From: Panacibacter ginsenosidivorans | GTDB lineage: Bacteria > Bacteroidota > Bacteroidia > Chitinophagales > Chitinophagaceae | Reading direction: 5' to 3' | Assembly: GCF_007971225.1 (NCBI RefSeq) | Contig: NZ_CP042435.1 | Coordinates: 2,421,501-2,485,500, forward strand | Length of the DNA stretch: 64,000 nucleotides | In this document: positions 16,305 to 23,924 of the stretch, piece after piece | How positions within the stretch are numbered: position 1 is the stretch's first letter | Layout of the letters: every line of letters begins with the position of its first letter | Program-made: the position numbers and the translations under genes | Notes under the pieces: model-generated | Database searches by the model: none | What the model saw: the letters and a program-made list of their open reading frames with translations, nothing else | Told to the model about the DNA's origin: nothing

Positions 16305-17492
16305 TTACTCAGCTTTGATCATTAAAGTTTCAATTTCATTACGCATATAACCGCTTCGGTTCCATTGATGTTCCGGTTGAGTTTCCCCTTTGGCATTGGT
16401 GGCTTTTATCTGTAAATAATAAATGTCTTTTTTTGCAGGCGTAAAATTGTAATGCCATCGGCGCCACGAATATTTACCTAAGTCTGCATCAAGCTTTGCA
16501 GGCATCCATGTTTTGCCGCTGTCTGCAGAAAGCTCCACTTTTGTAATACCATCGCCGCCATCAAAAGCAAGACCTTGTATATCGGTAACCCTGCCAACTG
16601 TTATGGCGCTGCCTGGTTCCGGTGAAACAAATAAAGAACGCACATCTATTTTATTGATCGGTTGCATTTTGGTAGCAAGAGAATCAGGATGTTCATTGCC
16701 ATTTTTTGATTCTTTTGGAATCAAATAAGCTTTCTGCATCCAGAAACCCCTGAATGTATCCGTTAAGACATCTATTTTACTTAACATACCCACCCAGTAA
16801 GTTGCATACCAGCCGGGAACAACCAGCTTCAAAGGGTATCCATTTAATAAAGGCAGCTGTTCGCCATTCATTTCATAAGCGATCATTACTTCGCCATCTG
16901 TTGCATGATTATATTTCAATGATTTTACAAAGTCAGGTGTCGCAGCCATTGGTGGCGCATCGAGACCGTTAAAGCTTACTTCTTTTGAATCGTTTTTTGC
17001 ACCTGCCATAGCAAGAATATCCTTCAATTTAACACCGGTCCATTTGGCATTGCCCATTGCCCCGTTCTTCCATTGTCCACCGGGCACACGGGGGTCAAAA
17101 AAGCTTCTTGAATTGCCTGCACATTGACATACAGCTGTAATAGTGTAAGGAGTGAATTTTGTTTTAAGATCATTCATTGAAAGTGATAATTCCTTTTGCA
17201 CATTACCGCTAACACGCAAACGAAAAGTATCTATATTAATTTTTGTGGGTAGACCTGCCAAATGCCAGCGTACAAAAAATACATTATTAGGCGTATAATC
17301 CTGAAGAAAATATTTCAGCGGTGTTTCCAGGTTAGGAGGCCTGTCTGTAAGCAATAGCATAGAATCTTTTCCTTCGGGTTTTATAAGTTCATCTTTTGCT
17401 GTAGCGCCTGCTACGGTTGAAGTTGATTCTGTTTTTGTGTTGCAGGAGAATATGGTCAGAAGTAAAGCTATTATGAAGAAAATATTTTTCAA
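16305..17492 (-). CDS. Sulfite oxidase-like molybdopterin oxidoreductase, lipoprotein
   Basis: 395 residues if started at the TTG at 17492, chosen because it yields MKNIFFIIALLLTIFSC, a standard lipoprotein signal with Cys17. A longer frame from another TTG at 17537 is possible; no ATG is available. The Moco-ligand region TAVCQCAGNSRS places the likely ligand at Cys124, followed by VPGGQWKNGAMGNAKWTGV and a C-terminal Mo-co dimerisation domain (VTDIQGLAFDGGDGITKVELSADSG). The expected reaction is oxidation of sulfite to sulfate. The lack of a twin-arginine signal is odd for a Moco enzyme. Confidence 0.82.
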   Translation of the reverse strand: MKNIFFIIALLLTIFSCNTKTESTSTVAGATAKDELIKPEGKDSMLLLTDRPPNLETPLKYFLQDYTPNNVFFVRWHLAGLPTKINIDTFRLRVSGNVQKELSLSMNDLKTKFTPYTITAVCQCAGNSRSFFDPRVPGGQWKNGAMGNAKWTGVKLKDILAMAGAKNDSKEVSFNGLDAPPMAATPDFVKSLKYNHATDGEVMIAYEMNGEQLPLLNGYPLKLVVPGWYATYWVGMLSKIDVLTDTFRGFWMQKAYLIPKESKNGNEHPDSLATKMQPINKIDVRSLFVSPEPGSAITVGRVTDIQGLAFDGGDGITKVELSADSGKTWMPAKLDADLGKYSWRRWHYNFTPAKKDIYYLQIKATNAKGETQPEHQWNRSGYMRNEIETLMIKAE

Positions 17493-17594
17493 ATAATGAA
17501 TATTTATGTTGACATTAATGATATAAAGATAAGTCAATAAGCTTGCCTTTTCTTGCTAACAGTCCGTCTTTGAAAGCTGCATATTGTTTTGAGT

Positions 17595-17614
17595 GTACAA
17601 GTGAGTGACACAAC
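17595..17614 (-). repeat. GTTG repeat copy 10 (type 2)
   Basis: On the minus strand an exact GTTGTGTCACTCACTTGTAC in the divergent gap between the sulfite oxidase-like gene and the TonB receptor. Confidence 0.92.
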
Positions 17615-17697
17615 AGGCATTGCAATTACTTTCTGCTGCCGGTCACCACACAAAACATCCTCTCATCATTTAACGGGTATTAAATTTGAAAAATAAT

Positions 17698-17728
17698 TTG
17701 GTTTATTTTATAAACTACTTTACGTTTG
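17698..17728 (+). promoter_or_regulatory. Promoter of the TonB-dependent receptor
   Basis: TTG at 17698-17700, 20 bases, TACGTTTG at 17721-17728: a full match to the -33/-7 pattern, with a leader of about 14 bases. Confidence 0.7.
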
Positions 17729-17746
17729 TGTTATCAAAATGAAATT

Positions 17747-20002
17747 ATGAGAAAGTTTATAATGTTTATGGTATTGCTAACCACCGGTGCACAATTATTT
17801 GCACAGGTAACCATAAGCGGCAAAGTAAAAGATAACCGGGGCCGACCAGTAACTGCGGCTACCATTACACTGAAAGATACTTATGATGGTGCCATTGCAG
17901 ATTCTATGGGCAATTACCGATTTACCACTACGGAAAAAGGAAGTTTTCTTTTGCAGTTTACCAGTACAGGATATAAATCTTTTGAACAACAGATCACGAT
18001 CGGCAACACTGCCATGGTTATAGATGCCGTTTTAAAAGAAGAACTCAACGAATTAAAAGCTGTAACTGTTACTGCAGGTTCATTTGCTGCAGGTGATAAT
18101 AAAAGAGCGGCTACCGTACTTACTTCTTTGGATGTGCTTACCGTTGGCGGCGGTAACGCTGACATCACTTCTGCTGTTAAAACATTACCCGGCGCTCAGC
18201 AGATTGGTGAACAGGAAGGCTTGTTTGTTCGTGGTGGTACCGGTGCAGAGACAAAACAATTCATAGATGGTACGCTTGTAAATAATCCTTACTACTCCAG
18301 TGTTCCGGATATTGCGAGCAGGGGTCGTTTCTTACCTATGTTATTTAAAGGAACTGTTTTTAGTACAGGTGGTTATTCGGCTTTATATGGGCAAGCCTTA
18401 TCGTCTGCATTGATCCTTGAATCTATCGACCTTCCTGAAAAATCTACTGCAAGTCTCGGCATATCTCCAATCGTTGTGAATGGTGGATTTCAGCAACTGG
18501 CAAAGAATAAAAAGTCATCATGGGGAGTGAATTATAACTATGTGAATTTGATAGCCTATTTCAGTGTTGTAAAACAAACACCGGATTATTTTAAAATGCC
18601 TGTATTTCATAATGCAGATGCAAACTTTCGCTTTAAAACAAAAAGCGGGGGCATGATAAAATACTATACCACTTTTGCAAAGGGAAATGTGGGTTTGAGA
18701 AGAGCTGATATAGACAGTCTTGAATTGAAAGATGCCTTTGGTTTAAAGAATATTAACTGGTACAATAATCTTAGCTGGAGAGAGAATCTTGGTCATGGTT
18801 GGAAAATGAACCTGGGTGCAGGCTATAGTACCAATACAGATGATCTTACACAGGAAATACAGGATCAGCAAAACAAGCCTGCTTATATTGTTGATCAACC
18901 ATGGAGTTTTGGTAAAAATTTTGTCATCAAAAACAAACAGGAACTCTCACAGATCAGAGCAGTATTTGAAAAGAAAATGTTTGGTATAAGTACAGTGCGG
19001 TTTGGAGGTGAGTATATGTATAGTGTAAATAATACCAACTTCAACGACACTTTTATAAGTAATCTCCAGGATCATTATGAAGCACTGTTTGCAGAAACAG
19101 ACATTTATATTACCAATGATCTTGCAGCAAAAATTGGCGGACGTTTTGAGCACTCTTCCATCATCAATAAAGCAAACATAGCGCCGCGTATATCTCTTGC
19201 TTATAAAGTTGGCAAAGGCGGGCAAATATCTGCGGCCTATGGTATCTTCTATCAGAAGCCTGAGTACACGGAGCTTGCGTACACAACAGCATTGGGTTAT
19301 ACAAAAGCAACACATTATATACTCAACTACCAGAAAAATACTAATGACAGGATCTTTCGCATTGAAGGTTTTTATAAGCAGTATGATGCACTTGTAAAAT
19401 CATATCCCATCAACTTTTATTATAGCAGGTTTGATAATGGCGGTTCTGGTTATGCAAAAGGTATCGAATTGTTTTTTCGCGATAAGAAAACCATCAAAAA
19501 TCTTGATTACTGGGTCAGCTATTCTTACCTCGATACCAAGAGAGATTTCATGAATTATCCGGAACAATTGCAACCGGATTTTGCAGCCAATCACACAGCG
19601 TCTTTAGTAGTAAAAAGATTTGTGATAAACTGGAAAACAGGTTTCAATTTCACTTATAGTTATGCAACAGGAAGGCCTTATTATAATTTCATGTACAATA
19701 ATGACAATGGCACAAGTAAATTCAGCATCGCAGACCAGGGCAAAACAAAAGATTATCACAACCTTGGTTTTAGTATGAACTATGTGCCCAGCGTTGGCAA
19801 AACAAATTCAAAAGTTTTCTGGGTGATTGTGGCAAGTGTAACAAATGTGCTTGGTTATGATGCAGTGTATGGTTACAATTATTCGCAGGATGGCACCAAC
19901 AAAGTGCCCGTAACACCACCCGCAAAAAGATTTTTCTTTATTGGTGCATTCTTTAGCTGGGGGGTTGACAGAACACAGGATGCAATCAATGGTAATTTGT
20001 AA
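17747..20002 (+). CDS. TonB-dependent outer-membrane receptor with carboxypeptidase-like N-terminal domain
   Basis: 751 residues from the ATG at 17747; the in-frame TTG upstream lies inside the -7 box. Order: signal peptide to about residue 20 (QLFAQ), CarboxypepD_reg-like domain about 22-100 (ISGKVKDNRGRPVTAATITL), plug about 110-220 (PGAQQIGEQEGLFVRGGTGAETKQFIDG) and a 22-strand-type barrel ending RFFFIGAFFSWGVD. No SusD partner follows, so it may be a siderophore, metal or other nutrient receptor rather than a polysaccharide SusC. Substrate unknown. Confidence 0.9.
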   Translation: MRKFIMFMVLLTTGAQLFAQVTISGKVKDNRGRPVTAATITLKDTYDGAIADSMGNYRFTTTEKGSFLLQFTSTGYKSFEQQITIGNTAMVIDAVLKEELNELKAVTVTAGSFAAGDNKRAATVLTSLDVLTVGGGNADITSAVKTLPGAQQIGEQEGLFVRGGTGAETKQFIDGTLVNNPYYSSVPDIASRGRFLPMLFKGTVFSTGGYSALYGQALSSALILESIDLPEKSTASLGISPIVVNGGFQQLAKNKKSSWGVNYNYVNLIAYFSVVKQTPDYFKMPVFHNADANFRFKTKSGGMIKYYTTFAKGNVGLRRADIDSLELKDAFGLKNINWYNNLSWRENLGHGWKMNLGAGYSTNTDDLTQEIQDQQNKPAYIVDQPWSFGKNFVIKNKQELSQIRAVFEKKMFGISTVRFGGEYMYSVNNTNFNDTFISNLQDHYEALFAETDIYITNDLAAKIGGRFEHSSIINKANIAPRISLAYKVGKGGQISAAYGIFYQKPEYTELAYTTALGYTKATHYILNYQKNTNDRIFRIEGFYKQYDALVKSYPINFYYSRFDNGGSGYAKGIELFFRDKKTIKNLDYWVSYSYLDTKRDFMNYPEQLQPDFAANHTASLVVKRFVINWKTGFNFTYSYATGRPYYNFMYNNDNGTSKFSIADQGKTKDYHNLGFSMNYVPSVGKTNSKVFWVIVASVTNVLGYDAVYGYNYSQDGTNKVPVTPPAKRFFFIGAFFSWGVDRTQDAINGNL

Positions 20003-20045
20003 GAATAATTTTTTGAGCCATGCATTTGAATAAGTATTAAGCATC

Positions 20046-20065
20046 GTTGCGTCGCACGCTTGTAC
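20046..20065 (+). repeat. GTTG repeat copy 11 (type 1), left half of a head-to-head pair
   Basis: GTTGCGTCGCACGCTTGTAC, preceded by TTTTTTGAGCC and AAGCATC. It faces copy 12 across GTTCAATAATGATCTGAAC. Confidence 0.92.
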
Positions 20066-20089
20066 GCTTTGTTCAATAATGATCTGAAC

Positions 20090-20109
20090 GCACAAGTGAG
20101 TGACACAAC
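20090..20109 (-). repeat. GTTG repeat copy 12 (type 2), right half of a head-to-head pair
   Basis: On the minus strand GTTGTGTCACTCACTTGTGC. The pair mixes a type 1 and a type 2 core, so the two halves are not simple copies of each other. Confidence 0.92.
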
Positions 20110-20195
20110 AGGCGATGACCAAAGAGCAAAAGTTGATAAACAAAAAGTGAATAAATTTTTTAACACACATAATCATCATTAACGCGTTTCCAAAG

Positions 20196-20210
20196 TCCCC
20201 CACCGGGGGA
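20196..20210. repeat. G/C-rich palindrome, intergenic
   Basis: TCCCCC-ACC-GGGGGA followed by TTTAGGGAG, 27 bp before the TPR-like gene. It is related in form to the element inside alaS. Confidence 0.6.
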
Positions 20211-20236
20211 TTTAGGGAGCTTTTAATTATCACACC

Positions 20237-20863
20237 ATGAAAAAAATGATCTTCTCTCTTATGCTGTTTGTATCTGTAACAGCAATGGCACAAAGCGATA
20301 AATATGAAGCTGCCATGAAGAAAGGTTTTGCAGCAATGGACAGCGCCAAAACAGTTATGGACTGGCAAAATGCTGCGGCCATGTTTGAACGTATTGGCGA
20401 TGCAGAAAAAACACAATGGCTTCCATATTATTATGCGGGTCTTGCCTATTCAACAATCGGCTGGATGAACCCTAAAGGTGATGCAGATGCCAATGCAGAT
20501 AAAATAAAAGCATTGTGCGATAAAGCAGAAGCCATTGAAAAAAATGCAGAGATCTATTCATTGCGCAACATGGCTGCCACACAGCAAATGATCGTCGATC
20601 CGCAGAGCCGGTGGGCTAGCTATGGGCAAGAAGCTGCTGCTGCATTACAAAAGGGAATGGAGCTTGATCCTAATAATCCAAGATTGTATTACCTGCAGGG
20701 CATGAGTGTTTTTGGTACACCGGAACAATTTGGTGGCGGTAAAGAAAAAGCAAAACCAATATTGCAGAAAGCAGTTGATCTGTTTAAAGCAGAACAGCCC
20801 AAACCAATGTACCCGCATTGGGGTCAAAAGCAGGCGGAAGACGCATTGGCACAATGCCAGTGA
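20237..20863 (+). CDS. Exported TPR-like protein of unknown function
   Basis: 208 residues with a cleavable signal peptide (MKKMIFSLMLFVSVTAMAQ, about 19). The rest is helical with loosely TPR-like units: WQNAAAMFERIGDAEKTQWLPYYYAGLAYS and ALQKGMELDPNNPRLYYLQGMSVFG. Probably a periplasmic protein-protein contact module; no partner is evident. It is closed by a strong hairpin terminator, so it is monocistronic. Confidence 0.75.
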   Translation: MKKMIFSLMLFVSVTAMAQSDKYEAAMKKGFAAMDSAKTVMDWQNAAAMFERIGDAEKTQWLPYYYAGLAYSTIGWMNPKGDADANADKIKALCDKAEAIEKNAEIYSLRNMAATQQMIVDPQSRWASYGQEAAAALQKGMELDPNNPRLYYLQGMSVFGTPEQFGGGKEKAKPILQKAVDLFKAEQPKPMYPHWGQKQAEDALAQCQ

Positions 20864-20872
20864 AAATAAAAT

Positions 20873-20918
20873 AACACAACAACGATATTTCAAAAATGAA
20901 ATATCGTTGTTGTGTTTT
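20873..20918 (+). terminator. Long hairpin terminator after the TPR-like gene
   Basis: Perfect 20-bp arms (20873-20892 and 20897-20916), loop AAAA, then TT. The stem contains ACAACAACGATATTTCA, so it is AT-rich but very long. Confidence 0.8.
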
Positions 20919-20994
20919 CATAAAGTGCAAAGCCTGTGCAAAACAATAAAATACGGTTTGTTGATTTGTATTCATTCAACCTCATTTTTGTAAC

Positions 20995-21594
20995 ATGGAT
21001 AATAATAATCCTGATTTTGATCCGCAGCAAAGCCTGCAGTTAATTGAAAGCATGATAAACCGTGCTAAAGATAAATTTGCAGAAGGCGGTTTTATGTACC
21101 TGCTTTGGGGATGGGCAGTTTTCTTTTTAAGTCTTACTCAGTTTGTGCTGCTTCATTTTTTTCAATACACCTACCATTATATAGTATGGATGTTTTGCTG
21201 GGTAATTGTAATTTACCAGCTTGTTCACATGCGCAAAAAATACAGAAAACAAAAAGTGCGCACTTATACTGATTATATAATCGGGTATATATGGTTAACC
21301 TTTGTTGTGCTTATTTTTTTGTTAGGCTTTTTAATTGGCAGGTTAACATCCGGTGAATATTACACTCACATTGTTCCAATTGTACTTGCATTATATGGAA
21401 TGCCCATTTTCTTAACGGGAATTATTATGCGTTTCAAACCGCTTATTATTGGTGGTATTGGGTGCTGGCTCCTTTGTGTTATTACAACTTTCATTATCAA
21501 TTATGATTACCAGTTTTTAATGATACCGCTTGCCATGCTTATTGCCTGGATCATTCCCGGTTATTTATTAAGAGCGAAATACAAATCCCAATAA
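20995..21594 (+). CDS. Membrane protein of unknown function, first of two paralogues
   Basis: 199 residues with an acidic N-terminal stretch (DPQQSLQLIESMINRAKDKFAEGGF) and about five hydrophobic helices, ending WIIPGYLLRAKY. The same plan, with SLQLI-MI-AK near the start, a basic loop before a Thr-rich segment (RTYTDYIIGYIW), and WIIPG near the end, recurs in the next gene. The two form an operon with a winged-helix regulator. No enzymatic motif is seen; a regulator-coupled membrane sensor is possible but unproven. Confidence 0.75.
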   Translation: MDNNNPDFDPQQSLQLIESMINRAKDKFAEGGFMYLLWGWAVFFLSLTQFVLLHFFQYTYHYIVWMFCWVIVIYQLVHMRKKYRKQKVRTYTDYIIGYIWLTFVVLIFLLGFLIGRLTSGEYYTHIVPIVLALYGMPIFLTGIIMRFKPLIIGGIGCWLLCVITTFIINYDYQFLMIPLAMLIAWIIPGYLLRAKYKSQ

Positions 21595-21596
21595 TT

Positions 21597-22184
21597 ATGG
21601 AACAGGAAAATCAACTTAGCGAAAAGGAAAGTCTGCAGCTTATCAGCCGCATGATCCATGAAGCAAAAGGATATTTTTATGAAAGTGGTATAGCTGCATT
21701 GGTGTATGGTTTTAGTATTTTGATCTGCAGCATACTAACATGGCTCAGAGATAAGCAAATACTTTCATTGCCGTTTCATCCTTTCTGGTTTATTGTGCCG
21801 ATATTTTTTGTGCAGTCATTTATACAAATAAGGGAAGAAAAGAAAAAGAAAGCAAAGACCTTTACAGACGAAGCCATTAATTACATTTGGATGGGTTATT
21901 TCCTTTCTGTGTTTGCAGCTTTCACTGCAAGCTTTGCAGGCTTTACTTATATCATCATATCAGTGATCTTGCTGCTCACAGGTCTCGCAGTTTTCCTGAC
22001 AGGCATGATCTCAAAATTCAGGTATCATATCATTGCAGCTTTTGCTACATGGCTACTTGCAGCTATTTCATTCTTTATACAAAATGAGAACATATATATA
22101 CTGCTAGCAGCCACAGCTATCCTGGTATGGATCATTCCGGGTTTTATACTGAATGCAGTTTTCAAAAAACAACATCGTGGTTAA
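21597..22184 (+). CDS. Membrane protein of unknown function, second paralogue
   Basis: 195 residues starting two bases after the previous stop. It shares ESLQLISRMIHEAKGYFYESG, KTFTDEAINYIWMGYF, GLAVFLTGMISKF and VWIIPGFIL with its neighbour, so tandem duplication with strong divergence is likely. About five or six membrane helices. Function unknown. Confidence 0.75.
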   Translation: MEQENQLSEKESLQLISRMIHEAKGYFYESGIAALVYGFSILICSILTWLRDKQILSLPFHPFWFIVPIFFVQSFIQIREEKKKKAKTFTDEAINYIWMGYFLSVFAAFTASFAGFTYIIISVILLLTGLAVFLTGMISKFRYHIIAAFATWLLAAISFFIQNENIYILLAATAILVWIIPGFILNAVFKKQHRG

Positions 22185-22199
22185 AGAAAAATGAAGTGA

Positions 22200-22493
22200 A
22201 TGTTTCAAGAACTGGATCCCATATTACACTCTCAATTAAGGCTTGCAATAATGAGTTTGCTTATTAGTGTAAAAGAAGCAGAGTTTACTTTTATAAAAGA
22301 GAAAACAAATGCTACTGCGGGTAATCTTAGTGTGCAGGTGCAAAAACTTAAAGAAGTTGGCTATATAGAAGTTATAAAAGAATTCAAAGACAATTATCCA
22401 AATACTACCTGTAAAATAACCAAACAGGGAATTGCTGCATTTGAAGATTATGTAAAAGCGCTACAGCAGTATTTACAAATGGGTCAGAAATAG
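22200..22493 (+). CDS. Winged-helix transcriptional regulator
   Basis: 97 residues of the short MarR/ArsR-like wHTH class (winged-helix DNA-binding domain type): DPILHSQLRLAIMSLLISVKEAEFTFIKEKTNATAGNLSVQVQKLKEVGYIEV, then a wing with KITKQG and a C-terminal helix. No metal or ligand cysteines. It is the third gene of the operon with the two membrane proteins and probably represses it. A tiny ATG-AAG-TGA frame lies just before its start. Confidence 0.85.
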   Translation: MFQELDPILHSQLRLAIMSLLISVKEAEFTFIKEKTNATAGNLSVQVQKLKEVGYIEVIKEFKDNYPNTTCKITKQGIAAFEDYVKALQQYLQMGQK

Positions 22494-22534
22494 TCATTTT
22501 TATTGAGCAGGCTTTTTAACTATTATTAAGCTTC

Positions 22535-22554
22535 GTTGTGTCACTCACTTATAC
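22535..22554 (+). repeat. GTTG repeat copy 13 (type 2)
   Basis: GTTGTGTCACTCACTTATAC, preceded by TTTTTATTGAGCAGGC, 41 bp after the regulator stop. Confidence 0.9.
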
Positions 22555-22609
22555 TTCCTTTTCTTTACGCAGCATTTTACTGCATTACTCCATGCGTTTT
22601 TTCAAATTA

Positions 22610-22735
22610 TCAATCAAGAAGTTTAGCTGCACCAAAGAATACGGCAAGCCATATCAATCCTTTTATCAAAAAGAAAAGAAACCCTGCAATACCAATCTTC
22701 TTAAGCGCTGCTTTTATTTTTTCTTTATTGACCAA
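22610..22735 (-). CDS. Small single-helix membrane protein, 41 residues
   Basis: Read on the minus strand from a TTG at 22735: a basic start (VNKEKIKAALKK) followed by one hydrophobic helix (GIAGFLFFLIKGLIWLAVFF) and the end GAAKLLD. The charge pattern is that of a real inner-membrane miniprotein. A TAACTTTG box lies 20 bases upstream on the same strand. No ATG is available, and no function is known. It could also be a remnant, but the frame is intact. Confidence 0.55.
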   Translation of the reverse strand: MVNKEKIKAALKKIGIAGFLFFLIKGLIWLAVFFGAAKLLD

Positions 22736-22754
22736 ACAAATTCTTTTAAAACAG

Positions 22755-22762
22755 CAAAGTTA
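22755..22762 (-). promoter_or_regulatory. -7 box for the 41-residue membrane protein
   Basis: TAACTTTG on the minus strand. No -33 TTG found at standard spacing. Confidence 0.4.
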
Positions 22763-22855
22763 AATGAATGCACTATCCTGTTTCATTGTAACCCTTCAAT
22801 TTGTATTTCAATTCATTCTTAATAACAGGTAATTAATGTTGCCTTGTGCAATACA

Positions 22856-22875
22856 GTACAAGAGTGCGACGCAAC
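22856..22875 (-). repeat. GTTG repeat copy 14 (type 1)
   Basis: On the minus strand an exact GTTGCGTCGCACTCTTGTAC, 77 bp before the SUMF1-like gene. Confidence 0.92.
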
Positions 22876-22939
22876 AAAAGTTCAATAGCATTACAGGTGC
22901 TTGTCACCAAAATAAAATGCAGCAATGCCAATTTATTTG

Positions 22940-22947
22940 TATGTTCG
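22940..22947 (+). promoter_or_regulatory. -7 box of the SUMF1-like gene, leaderless spacing
   Basis: TATGTTCG, four bases, ATG at 22952. Confidence 0.4.
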
Positions 22948-22951
22948 AAAT

Positions 22952-23893
22952 ATGAAACGAATCTGCCTATTTTTTGCCATACTGCACTTAGTTGTGCAAT
23001 CGAATGCACAGGAAGATTTTATTGCTTACACCACCACTATCCCCAATTCGACTGTAGGTTTTAAAATGGTTCCCATACCTGCAGGTAGTTTTTTAATGGG
23101 TAGTAGCGATAAAGAAAAACACCACAAAGCAAATGAAGGCCCTCAGCAAAAAGTTTCTGTTGGGGCTTTCTGGATGGGCGAGCATGAAGTTACTTACGAT
23201 GAATTTCTGCTTTTCTTCCAGGATGCAAATACAAGCGTAAACTCAACCGTGGATGCTGTTACAAGACCAACACCTCAATATATAGATCTTAGCTGGGGCA
23301 TGGGTAAAACAGGTGGCTATCCTGTAAACAGTATGCAACAAAAAACCGCTATGATGTACTGCAAATGGTTGTATAAATTAACAGGGCAATTTTATCGTTT
23401 ACCCACAGAAGCTGAATGGGAATATGCATGCCGGGCTGGAACAACAACAGAATTTTATTGGGGTAATGACAGTTCTAAAATAGATGATTATGCCTGGTAT
23501 GAAGGCAATAGTCCTTACAAGTACCAACCGGTAATGCAGAAGAAACCAAATGCATGGGGTTTGTACGACATGTTAGGAAATGTAAGCGAATGGGTACTTG
23601 ACCAATATGATGAAAATTATTTTACAACGATTGCATCAAAACCAAATGATCCAATGATTCCACCGGCAACAACATATCCAAAAACGGTTCGTGGTGGAGG
23701 TTATAATGAAGGAATTCAAATGGTTCGTTGTGCAGCAAGAAATAAATCAGATGTCTTATGGAATCGAAAAGATCCGCAGGTGCCAAAAAGTAAGTGGTGG
23801 CTAACAGATGCAAAATCTGTAGGCTTCCGTTTGGTACGCCCGGTAAAACAACCAACACCTGAAGAAGCAGAAGCATTTTATAAACAATATTAA
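22952..23893 (+). CDS. Exported SUMF1/FGE-family protein
   Basis: 313 residues from the ATG at 22952, which gives a signal peptide ending at about SNAQ. The formylglycine-generating-enzyme fold is clear: MVPIPAGSFLMGS, EHEVTYDEF, YRLPTEAEWEYACRAG, GLYDMLGNVSEWVLD, VRGGGY and SVGFRLVRP. No sulfatase substrate is nearby, and many Bacteroidota members of this fold are not true FGEs, so formylglycine formation is not claimed. It is followed by a Gfo/Idh/MocA oxidoreductase 31 bp downstream, probably one operon. Confidence 0.85.
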   Translation: MKRICLFFAILHLVVQSNAQEDFIAYTTTIPNSTVGFKMVPIPAGSFLMGSSDKEKHHKANEGPQQKVSVGAFWMGEHEVTYDEFLLFFQDANTSVNSTVDAVTRPTPQYIDLSWGMGKTGGYPVNSMQQKTAMMYCKWLYKLTGQFYRLPTEAEWEYACRAGTTTEFYWGNDSSKIDDYAWYEGNSPYKYQPVMQKKPNAWGLYDMLGNVSEWVLDQYDENYFTTIASKPNDPMIPPATTYPKTVRGGGYNEGIQMVRCAARNKSDVLWNRKDPQVPKSKWWLTDAKSVGFRLVRPVKQPTPEEAEAFYKQY

Positions 23894-23924
23894 CTCCATT
23901 CACCTACACAAAAAATCTAACGAT

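Larger units (their letters stand above)
22494..22951. other. Intergenic region holding two repeats and one hidden small gene
   Basis: It contains GTTG repeat copies 13 and 14 and a 41-residue minus-strand gene (22610-22735). The larger plus-strand frames here start in or cross the repeats and have no protein-like character. Confidence 0.6.

Noticed and set aside
22536-22822. Plus-strand frames of 75 and 94 residues after the winged-helix gene
   Set aside because: They begin in repeat copy 13 and run antisense to the more convincing 41-residue membrane protein.
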